This document shows positions 26,082 through 33,750 of a stretch of 64,000 nucleotides of DNA, one piece after another. The position numbers were made by a program, and so were the translations under genes. Under the pieces are notes generated by a model, which had not been told where the DNA came from, made no database searches, and saw only the letters and a list, made by a program, of their open reading frames with translations. The first letter of the stretch is position 1. Each line of letters begins with the position of its first letter. Origin of the DNA: DCFW01 sp963790715 (GTDB taxonomy: Bacteria > Bacteroidota > Bacteroidia > Bacteroidales > Bacteroidaceae); contig CAWBPN010000002.1 in the NCBI GenBank assembly GCA_963790715.1, positions 62,001 to 126,000 on the forward strand, written 5' to 3'.

Positions 26082-27971
26082 TTAATACGAATGCTTTTTT
26101 TCAAACTCGGCTGAAACGCTCACAGCGTCGGCCGGCATACTGAAGTGGAAACTTGTAGGTGCATAAGGAGCAGCACCGTTTTGTATTGCTGTAACAGCTT
26201 TACCCATTTTATCAACTATATTGATGGATTTTAGTTTGTATCCTTTATCGGGTACGGCGCTCAACTTTATTGACTCGCCAATTCTACCTTTTATCGGACG
26301 AGCCGTTACGATACCATTTTTCATGTCGGTTGAATCAATACTAACCTCGTTCAAAGGGTTTGGAGTGGGCATATTATTCTTTGAAAATTCAAATTCTTTC
26401 AGTCGGCAAAGTTCACCGCCATCATTGTTGAAAGTAAGGAAGAAAGCCAACCTACCTTTCATCCCCCCAATAGCTTTCAATTGGGAATTTTTGTCTATAT
26501 TTTTGATGGGAATGGCAATTTCATGATATTCACCGTCTGCATGTATGTATTCCTGCAAATCAAAAGTCCTGATAGAAATCCTTTTTGATAAATCATTTGC
26601 TTCTTTCGGAAGAGCAACCTGAATAGAGATTGACGTATTCCGAAGCATCATGATATTTAGTTTCAACTTTAGATTATCAGCATTTTTAATTTTTTGTTTT
26701 CCAAAATTCAGATACTTATAGCCGATAACCGTTCCCGGTTTATTTATTCCTATAACAGGATTCAAACCATCTTGATTCCTTGCCATTCCATTAATGGTGG
26801 CATTATTTGTGCGATAGCAGACAATACCGGCATTATATCGACGAAAGGCATCCAACCCGTCAGTTTCCACACCTTGTGAAGTCATTTCTACTAAGGAGAT
26901 ACTTACTTTATCTCCTTTAATAATCACATTAATAGGTTCTACCATTGCTTGACGGCTAAAGCCGCTGTTTGTGGAACGATGATAAAAAACGTACCACTTC
27001 CCTTTAATATTCACAATACTGCCATGATCATTTCCTCCATTCCAATTAATACCATTGTCAACAATTCTACCGCCATAATTCCAAGGACCTTCAGGGCTAT
27101 TGCTATAACAGTAAGTCAAGGCGCTGGGCCGTTCGTTTGCCGAGCAGATAAAAACATATTTATCCTTCGCTACTTTCTTAATAGATGAGGCTTCAAAGAG
27201 TGACGCTTGGCCTTTAGGATTAAGCGTCTGATGCCAAGCACATCTGTCGGGTTTCCGCGTTTGACTATTAATGATCGTATGCATATCCGTAGGGTCAATC
27301 TCTGCCCATCGGTCGCCTTTTACCATCCCCCAATAAGCATAAACTCTTATTGATCCATCCTTCTGTTGATCGACGAGAACAGAAGGATCAAAAGTTCCTG
27401 CTTTGTTAGCAGCCGGCCAATCGCACATTACCGGATTTATAAAAGGTCCTGCAGGGCTATCACTGACAGCCATAACACATTTCGGACCGAAATTTTCAAA
27501 ACCTGGTATATAATTAACTGATCCTGGCAACGGCCCTTGTTTACCATCCATATTATAAACTGTTCCCAGAAAAGTATAGAGGTAGTACTTTTTTGTAATC
27601 GGATTATACACACAATCGGGTGCGCCGAAATGTTGCTTATTAATAATGCCATAGCCGATATCCCACACTTGCTTAACATTGAAGATCTCACCATGGTTTG
27701 TCCATTTAGTTAAATCGTTTACCGGGGCCGACCACACGTCATGACCATCATCACAATATGAAGTAACCCTTTCGTCCCTTGATCCGTAAATAAATATACG
27801 TTTCTCTCCATTATACTCAAACACATGAGGTTCTGCATCAGGAATAAATGCAGTTGCCGGTAATATCGGGTTAATTGCAGAGATGGTAAAAGATGCTATA
27901 GACAATACATATGTCAACATAAATATTAGTATAAATGGTATCTTAGCACTCTTAAATAACACTAGTTTCAT
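26082..27971 (-). CDS. Secreted glycoside hydrolase family 43 protein
   Basis: 629 residues: signal peptide (about 1-33), a five-bladed GH43 propeller (about 35-370) and a C-terminal module. GH43 acidic residues are in plausible settings: PDAEPHVF (general base), GTFDPSVLVD, and LFEASSIKKV (general acid). A carbohydrate-binding-like region (about 390-535, starting DGLDAFRRYNAGIVCYR) follows and then a short repeat domain (about 565-629, IGESIKLSAVPDKGYKLKSI) similar to bacterial Ig-like or InlB-type repeats. GH43 enzymes cleave arabinofuranosides or xylosides from plant polysaccharides; the exact substrate is open. It is not next to a SusCD pair. Confidence 0.82.
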   Translation of the reverse strand: MKLVLFKSAKIPFILIFMLTYVLSIASFTISAINPILPATAFIPDAEPHVFEYNGEKRIFIYGSRDERVTSYCDDGHDVWSAPVNDLTKWTNHGEIFNVKQVWDIGYGIINKQHFGAPDCVYNPITKKYYLYTFLGTVYNMDGKQGPLPGSVNYIPGFENFGPKCVMAVSDSPAGPFINPVMCDWPAANKAGTFDPSVLVDQQKDGSIRVYAYWGMVKGDRWAEIDPTDMHTIINSQTRKPDRCAWHQTLNPKGQASLFEASSIKKVAKDKYVFICSANERPSALTYCYSNSPEGPWNYGGRIVDNGINWNGGNDHGSIVNIKGKWYVFYHRSTNSGFSRQAMVEPINVIIKGDKVSISLVEMTSQGVETDGLDAFRRYNAGIVCYRTNNATINGMARNQDGLNPVIGINKPGTVIGYKYLNFGKQKIKNADNLKLKLNIMMLRNTSISIQVALPKEANDLSKRISIRTFDLQEYIHADGEYHEIAIPIKNIDKNSQLKAIGGMKGRLAFFLTFNNDGGELCRLKEFEFSKNNMPTPNPLNEVSIDSTDMKNGIVTARPIKGRIGESIKLSAVPDKGYKLKSINIVDKMGKAVTAIQNGAAPYAPTSFHFSMPADAVSVSAEFEKKHSY

Positions 27972-28702
27972 ACATTTTTAATTTAAATTCAATATATCTA
28001 CTTAATTTATTCAATAAAGATAATAAGTTTCGCAAATATAGCAAATAAATAAAAGCCTTATTATTAAATTTATAATTTTATACCGTCTTCCTTTTGCCAT
28101 CTTAATTATAAGTTCAATGCATTTTAGAGTTGGTTGTATTTCTTTCAAAAAAGCCAGATAAAATTTAAGCCATGCTTTCCTAAATTTACGAATCTCACAA
28201 AGCAAGTATAACAGACCTATAATTCAAGCATAAAATATGATAGAAAATATTCACAACACCTATAACTGATAGCAGTAGGGATAACACATTCTTACGGTAT
28301 ACCCTAAAATAGAACCAGGATAAATATGGTCTACTAATATTATATAAAGCACCATCATTTTAGTTATAAAATCTAAAATGCGTTCAACAATTCTATTATA
28401 TGTGAGATTATCTATTTTTAATTTAATACCTTTGCAGTCTAAAACAATTGAGTTTGTATTGAATTTCAATCCGGTAATGTTTTACCCCATTCTGCTTATG
28501 TGCTTTTACTTACCAAAATGAAATTAAATCAACTTTTTTGTTAGCGTTACAAAATTAAGCCGCATTTTAATATGAGTACTTTGCGAGTCTAATTAAAGTA
28601 TTAACAAGTAATAATAATTATGTAGGCAAAAAAAACAACTTCTTCCACGTATTTTTATTACAATTATAAAAAAAGATTGCTGAAAGTACAATCAAATAAA
28701 TT
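27972..28702. other. Long intergenic region, mostly featureless
   Basis: About 730 bp. A - strand TATATTTG box (28033-28040) is the probable promoter of the GH43 gene. A + strand TACCTTTG box (28427-28434) could start the transcript of the helicase remnant and the RRM gene with a long leader. Only short ORFs without coding character occur, and I recognise no RNA gene. Confidence 0.45.
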
Positions 28703-29112
28703 ATGACATTTAGAGAATTAGATATCTCAGAGCCTATATTAAAGGCTCTTCCAAAGGAAAATATGAAGCAACTACTCCTATTCAAAAACAAGCAATACCA
28801 ATTATATTGGGAGCTCATGATTTGATCGGAATAGCACAAACTGGGACGGGCAAAACAGCAGCTTTTGCCATACCTATCATTCAACAACTCACCAATCATT
28901 ACCCCAACGTAAACGAGAGATAAAGGCATTAATTGCTTATTAATCTCCTAAAAAAGAATTCGAATAAGTCAATCTTGGTATTCTCACGGACGAAACACGG
29001 AGCTGATAAGATTGCGCGAACATTAAATAAAGTAGGCATGGCTTGTGAAGCTATACATGGCAATAAAAATCAGTCGACCAGGCAACGTGCACTAGAATTT
29101 AATAATAATTAA
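28703..29112 (+). pseudogene. Decayed DEAD-box RNA helicase (RhlE type)
   Basis: The remains of a DEAD-box helicase can be read in three frames. It starts with MTFRELDISEPILKAL, shifts frame near 28760 into YEATTPIQKQAIPIILGAHD with the Q-motif and Walker A AQTGTGKTAAFAIPI, meets a stop after NHYPNVNER, shows QRKREIKALI in another frame, then jumps to the helicase C-terminal domain (SILVFSRTKHGADKIARTLN, then AIHGNKNQSTRQRALEFNNN) before a stop. The DEAD box itself and the end of the C-terminal domain are deleted, so about 410 bp remain of a gene that is normally over 1.1 kb. It cannot make an active helicase. Confidence 0.88.
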
Positions 29113-29124
29113 TAAATAAAAAAG

Positions 29125-29424
29125 ATGAACATTTATGTTTCAGGTTTAAGTTACAACACTAATAGTGAAAACTTACAAGATTTATTTGCAGAATATGGAG
29201 AAGTAACTTCCGCTAATGTTATTACAGATAGAGAGACGGGTAGATCTCGTGGCTTCGGCTTTGTAGAAATGTCGAACGACGGAGAAGGCCAAAAGGCTAT
29301 TGACGAATTGAACAATGCAAGTTACGACGGAAAAACTATTGCAGTTAGCATTGCACGTGAAAAGAGAGAGAAGAGTAACGATGGATACAATCGCGGAAAC
29401 GGATATAACAAAAGACGTTACTAA
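29125..29424 (+). CDS. RRM-domain RNA-binding protein
   Basis: 99 residues holding a single RNA recognition motif: RNP2 is IYVSGLS (3-9) and RNP1 is RGFGFVEM (about 42-49), with a basic Gly/Asn/Arg tail (NDGYNRGNGYNKRRY). Such small RRM proteins bind single-stranded RNA and are often cold-induced and encoded next to DEAD-box helicases in Bacteroidota. Here the adjacent helicase has decayed while this gene is intact, with a perfect terminator after it. Confidence 0.93.
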   Translation: MNIYVSGLSYNTNSENLQDLFAEYGEVTSANVITDRETGRSRGFGFVEMSNDGEGQKAIDELNNASYDGKTIAVSIAREKREKSNDGYNRGNGYNKRRY

Positions 29425-29436
29425 TTTCAACTATAC

Positions 29437-29470
29437 AAAACGGGAAAACATGAATGCTTTCCCGTTTTAT
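29437..29470 (+). terminator. Intrinsic terminator after the RRM gene
   Basis: A perfect 11-bp stem AAAACGGGAAA/TTTCCCGTTTT with a 10-nt loop, 13 bp after the RRM stop codon and followed by ATGCTTTTT. Confidence 0.85.
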
Positions 29471-29554
29471 GCTTTTTCACCAAGGTTTAATATAGTCTTA
29501 CGGGGAATCAAAGATAAAATTTTTTAGAAGTATTATTCAATATAAATTTATAAA

Positions 29555-30664
29555 ATGGAAAAGTTATCTATTGGAGATTTAAAAGTTAAAATCCCAATTA
29601 TCCAAGGAGGAATGGGTGTAGGAATCTCTTTATCCGGCTTAGCATCAGCCGTAGCGAACGAAGGGGGAATTGGTGTGATTTCATGCGCAGGTCTAGGGCT
29701 TCTGTATAATGATTTATCAAATAATTTTAGCGAAGCATGTATATTGGGACTTAAAGAAGAACTTAGAATGGCTCGTGAAAAAGTGAAAGAAACACAGAAA
29801 AAGGCAAGAGGTATTATCGGGGTGAACATCATGGTAGCAATGTCAAACTTTGCCGATATGGTAAAAACCTCAATAGCAGAAAAGGTCGATATCATTTTCA
29901 GCGGAGCCGGACTCCCTATTAATTTACCAGGATTTCTTGAAAATGGGAGTAAAACAAAGCTTGTGCCAATCGTTTCATCTGCTCGTGCCATGAAAATTAT
30001 TTGTGAAAGGTGGCACAGTTTATACAACTATCTTCCGGATGCCGTAGTAGTTGAAGGCCCAAAAGCAGGCGGGCATCTTGGATATAAAGAAAACGAAATT
30101 TTTGACGAACGTTATTCTCTGGAGAAAATTTTACCACAAGTAGTGGCTGAAACTGCTATTTATGAACAACAATATAATAAAAAAATTCCTGTAATTGCAG
30201 CAGGTGGCATTTATACTGGAGCAGATATTTATCAAATGATGGAATTAGGAGCTTCAGGAGTACAATTGGGCACTAGGTTCGTAACAACAGACGAATGTGA
30301 CGCTTCTATGGCATTCAAAGAACAATACCTAAATGCAGAAGAAGAAGATATTGAAATAATCAAAAGCCCGGTGGGAATGCCGGGGAGGGTAATCAGCGAT
30401 TCTTTTATCAAGCAAGTAAAAGAAGGCATCAAGCAGCCTAAATATTGCCCATACCACTGTATAAAGACTTGTGACATTTCTAAAAGCCCATATTGCATTA
30501 TGTTAGCTCTTTACAATGCATTTAAGGGTGATTTTAAAAACGGATTTGCTTTTGCAGGAGCAAATGCTTATCGTACTAAAAAAATTATGAGCGTAAAAGA
30601 TACTATTTCTGAATTGATAAAAGAGTGGAAAGAAAAAGAACTTTTTCAAAAAAATAACATTTAG
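29555..30664 (+). CDS. Nitronate monooxygenase / 2-nitropropane dioxygenase family flavoprotein
   Basis: 369 residues forming an FMN-binding TIM barrel of the NMO/FabK superfamily: IPIIQGGMGVGISLSGLASA at the N-terminus, GVNIMVAMSNFADM, EGPKAGGHLGYKE (around the catalytic-type His), IPVIAAGGIYTGADIYQMME and GVQLGTRFVTTDE. The long C-terminal part with CPYHCIKTCDISKSPYCI (four Cys) is a trait of the clostridial/Bacteroidota group and could hold a metal. Members oxidise nitronates or reduce enoyl thioesters; which applies cannot be told. It is monocistronic with its own terminator. Confidence 0.85.
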   Translation: MEKLSIGDLKVKIPIIQGGMGVGISLSGLASAVANEGGIGVISCAGLGLLYNDLSNNFSEACILGLKEELRMAREKVKETQKKARGIIGVNIMVAMSNFADMVKTSIAEKVDIIFSGAGLPINLPGFLENGSKTKLVPIVSSARAMKIICERWHSLYNYLPDAVVVEGPKAGGHLGYKENEIFDERYSLEKILPQVVAETAIYEQQYNKKIPVIAAGGIYTGADIYQMMELGASGVQLGTRFVTTDECDASMAFKEQYLNAEEEDIEIIKSPVGMPGRVISDSFIKQVKEGIKQPKYCPYHCIKTCDISKSPYCIMLALYNAFKGDFKNGFAFAGANAYRTKKIMSVKDTISELIKEWKEKELFQKNNI

Positions 30665-30703
30665 ACCGGTATACATCAATAACCAGTTAAATAATAAAAT
30701 ATT

Positions 30704-30736
30704 AGAAGGTGTCCTAAGATGATACCTTCTTTTTTA
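30704..30736 (+). terminator. Intrinsic terminator after the NMO-family gene
   Basis: A 10-bp stem (AGAAGGTGTC with GATACCTTCT, one G-U pair) and a 7-nt loop, followed by TTTTTT; 40 bp after the stop codon. Confidence 0.85.
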
Positions 30737-31386
30737 TTTAAATACTGCAATAATGATATTCGTATTTTACATCTTGCAAATATTTTATATCATGTACACT
30801 GGCCTTTGTCATATCAAAGGAATGAATAATAGATCAGTGTCGCACCAACAGTGTCTACTTTTTGAGGTGCAACAGGGCAAAAAACGATTTGCCGGCTTGT
30901 CCGCTTGATGTACTTTCGTCTTTTTGCGAAAAAAGACGAAAGCTACCAAAGAAGAAAATCGCCGACTGAACCTCACCGGCTATTCCGAAGTCGCACTATG
31001 CTAAAACAATTCAAACGCGCTTCGCTTGAACGAGAATCGTTTTTTAACGTATTCGTCGCGACTTCTCCATTTTACGCCGCTTCGCTTAGGTCGGAAAGAA
31101 CTCAATACTTTCAAGACCGGGTGCTTGACTGCATTTTTTACGTATTTATCTCCACTATTTCATTTATTTGCTTAAGGGTTTCATATTTCAGTACGCCTTT
31201 GTTTATCGTGGTTTCCGGCTGACAGCCTGAATAATTGATGTATTCAGCGTTTTGAAATGCCCGGATACATTTTATATAGGTAAACCATGCCTCTGTGAAA
31301 TGTAAATTAGCATGCTGATGAATAGCACATGATATTTACCATAAATAATTTTTTAGCACATTGAGTATATCGTTGTTTATCAGTGT
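30737..31386. other. Non-coding repeat-like stretch ahead of the VirE gene
   Basis: About 650 bp with no credible gene. It contains a strong 30-bp inverted repeat (30913-30942) and short GC-richer patches (such as CGCGCTTCGCTTGAACG and GCCGCTTCGCTTAGG) that differ in composition from the AT-rich surroundings. The mixture looks like the intergenic repeat debris common beside mobile elements in Bacteroidales. A 105-codon ORF across it (30905-31222) has no coding character. Confidence 0.5.
30913..30942. repeat. 30-bp inverted repeat
   Basis: CTTTCGTCTTTTT and AAAAAAGACGAAAG pair around GCG, giving a near-perfect hairpin. It is not preceded by a gene on either strand, so it is not an ordinary terminator. 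Confidence 0.8.
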
Positions 31387-31554
31387 GTTTACCGTAACTT
31401 TCCGGCATGTATAGTATTTATTACATCTATGAAAAGATGATTTTACAGCTACAAAAAGATGTTTTCACAGCTGTAAAATCATCTTTTCACAGATGTAATA
31501 AATAGTTATCATAATTGACTTTCACGGTAAATATGCTGAACAGTTACGGTAAAC
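31387..31554. repeat. 168-bp nested palindrome
   Basis: Outer arms GTTTACCGTAACT (31387-31399) and AGTTACGGTAAAC (31542-31554) are perfect inverted copies. Nested within are 36-bp arms at 31415-31450 and 31469-31504 that are inverted copies with a single mismatch, around an 18-bp centre. A further partial copy of the outer motif (TTTCACGGTAAATA) is at 31520-31533. The smaller units ACAGCT, AAAAGATG and TTTTCACAG recur through the centre. This is the most structured non-coding DNA in the window; it stands 350 bp upstream of the VirE/VapE-type gene. Confidence 0.9.
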
Positions 31555-31815
31555 ATGGTGTACTTTTTAGCAAAACACGCTGAAAACATTTTTATTTCTT
31601 AATAGCTCATTACTTTTGTATGGAGAGTTTGTTGTTTTTACCTGAATACCTATCGCATAATTACATATATATACTATCTGTAATCATTTTATGAATACTT
31701 AAAAATGAGTTCAGGTATTCAGCTATACAGGCGAATAACCACGATGAATACAGGTGGTCTGACACATGAATAGTATAATACAAATAAAATAATTAGAAAA
31801 AGGTCTTTATAATAT

Positions 31816-31846
31816 TTTGTGACAAAGAATAAAAAATGTATCTTTG
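31816..31846 (+). promoter_or_regulatory. Promoter of the VirE/VapE-type gene
   Basis: TTTG at 31816-31819 and TATCTTTG at 31839-31846 with a 19-nt spacer, about 55 nt upstream of the ATG at 31902. Confidence 0.65.
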
Positions 31847-31901
31847 TTGTTGGTTTGTAACGGCAAACTATATATAGAATAATAATTAATAAAATAATAA
31901 T

Positions 31902-33458
31902 ATGATTTTTAGTCGTACAGTAAAACTTGCTGATCGCGAAGTTTGTGAGCAGCTGTGTCTCTTCCGGGCAAAAAAGGAGGAGAGTGAGAAATTCGTGGCA
32001 AAGATAAATGCGGCAATAGCAGAAATGTCAGTCGTGCTTGCAAATGAGGCCAAGGTAAAAGAACAACTTCTTAGTCAACTACATGACATTGAAGTCGGTT
32101 CGCAATCGACAACAACAGAGGAGCCGACAGTTACAGCAGTTGCACCATGCATAACTGTACCTGAAAAGGAACAGCAGAAAGAGCAAGAACTTGATAAGCA
32201 ACCGGAACTACCGGCACAAAAGGAATCCCGTAAGCAAATTGCAGCAACAGAACGTGAAGTAGAGCGCGACCCTCACCACATAGTCCTGTCTTCACCTGTG
32301 CCAACAGCCGAAGACAGAAAGAAAACAGGTTCTGAAATAGCTAAGTTGGAATGGTACATGCAAAACAACTATATATTAAGGTATAACGAAGTGACCGGAC
32401 AAACGGAATACAAACTTCGCGGTAGCAATGAACCGTTCAAGAAAGTAACCGATAGAGTGATATATGCTATGTGTATCGGAGCAAGAAAATCTGGAGTAAA
32501 CGTTTGGGACAACGATATAAAGAGACATACATACTCTTCACACATAGAGGTGTTTCACCCGATGAAAGGCTATCTGGAATCGCTTCCCAAGTGGGACGGG
32601 AAAGACCGTGTGACGCCTCTTGCCGAAAGAGTTTCAAAGAGTGAGTATTGGGTAAAGCACTTCCATACATGGATGCGCGGACTGGCAGCTCAATGGCTTG
32701 GAAAAGACAAGCTTCACGGCAACAGTGTTGCACCTATACTAATAAGCAAAAGACAGGGAAGACAAAAGTCCACATTCTGTAAACTGTTGTTGCCTGATGA
32801 ATTGCAGCCGTATTACTTGGACAGGTTAAATATCAATTCAACGTCAAGAGCCGAAGAGAAGCTAACTGAGTTTGCTCTGATAAACCTTGACGAAATAGAC
32901 AAATACTCTGCCAAAGGTATGGCATCACTAAAGAACCTAATGCAAATAGCAAGCGTTAATACAAAGAAAGCCTATCAACAAGGTTTAAGCGAACTGCCGA
33001 GAACCGCCTCATTTATAGCCACTTCAAATAGAAGAGACTTATTGACCGACCCAACGGGAAGCAGACGTTTCATTTGCATGGAGGTAGATAAAAAGATAGA
33101 CTGTTCACCAGTAGACCATGCACAGATATACGCCCAACTAAAAGAAGAAATAGAACAAGGCAAGCGTTATTGGTTTGAAGAGGATGAGGAAGCTGAGATA
33201 ATGGCACATAACGCTGATTATCAACGCAATACGATAGAAGAGGATGTTTTCGATACATTGTTCAGAAAGCCGATCGGCAATGAAAAGACGATAAAACTCT
33301 CTGCAAGAGAAATATATGATGAGATGCGAACCGCAGACAAAGAGGCGATGAAAGGTGTAAAAGAAAGCAAGGTTTGGAGTTTGCTAAAGGACTTGGATTA
33401 TCATAAAGAGCATTACGAAGACGGCAACAAATACAATGTAGTACGAAAGTTGAATTAA
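31902..33458 (+). CDS. VirE/VapE-type primase-helicase-like protein with DUF3874 C-terminus
   Basis: 518 residues. Residues about 20-70 are a probable coiled coil, followed by a Glu/Gln/Pro-rich linker (about 70-140). The conserved part starts near 150 (WYMQNNYILRYNEVTGQTEY) and contains the VapE/virulence-associated-E core: LPKWDGKDRVTPLAERV, a variant P-loop SKRQGRQKST, and Walker B FALINLDEID followed by LKNLMQIASVNTKKAYQ and the arginine-bearing TASFIATSNRRDLLTDPTGSRRF. The last ~80 residues match DUF3874. Related proteins in Bacteroidota ride on mobile elements and probably act in DNA replication. The usual VirE N-terminal domain is not recognisable and no integrase is nearby, so this may be a remnant or a domesticated copy. 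Confidence 0.8.
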   Translation: MIFSRTVKLADREVCEQLCLFRAKKEESEKFVAKINAAIAEMSVVLANEAKVKEQLLSQLHDIEVGSQSTTTEEPTVTAVAPCITVPEKEQQKEQELDKQPELPAQKESRKQIAATEREVERDPHHIVLSSPVPTAEDRKKTGSEIAKLEWYMQNNYILRYNEVTGQTEYKLRGSNEPFKKVTDRVIYAMCIGARKSGVNVWDNDIKRHTYSSHIEVFHPMKGYLESLPKWDGKDRVTPLAERVSKSEYWVKHFHTWMRGLAAQWLGKDKLHGNSVAPILISKRQGRQKSTFCKLLLPDELQPYYLDRLNINSTSRAEEKLTEFALINLDEIDKYSAKGMASLKNLMQIASVNTKKAYQQGLSELPRTASFIATSNRRDLLTDPTGSRRFICMEVDKKIDCSPVDHAQIYAQLKEEIEQGKRYWFEEDEEAEIMAHNADYQRNTIEEDVFDTLFRKPIGNEKTIKLSAREIYDEMRTADKEAMKGVKESKVWSLLKDLDYHKEHYEDGNKYNVVRKLN

Positions 33459-33750
33459 AATTATATATGTGAAATTCATATATGCATATATTGGTTCTTT
33501 TATTTAATTTATTATTTTGTATTTGTAATGATATTACCATAATAAGTAGAATTAGTTTGTTACATTTTGTTATAATTTGAATTGCTATTGTTCAAAATCA
33601 AGCTTATTACGGCATCATCATATATTACTTTATAGCTAATAGAATCATATTAATTTAAATCTGTAACATGGTAAAATTAATATGTAACATAAAAACAACC
33701 TTTTTTAAATAAAGACTATTAAACTTGCAGCGAAAACATAAAATTAATCT

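Noticed and set aside
26082..27971. GH43 gene as part of the mannan utilisation locus
   Set aside because: It is 20 kb away, on the other strand, with unrelated genes between, and the family acts on arabinose- or xylose-containing glycans.
28011..28205. 64-codon - strand ORF in the gap between GH43 and the helicase remnant
   Set aside because: A basic, Lys-rich stretch (KFRKAWLKFYLAFLKEI) looked protein-like for a moment, but it overlaps the GH43 promoter region, has no start signal and matches no family I recognise.
30905..31222. 105-codon + strand ORF
   Set aside because: It runs through a hairpin and GC-rich repeat blocks, has no ribosome-binding site and no protein-like composition; treated as repeat DNA.
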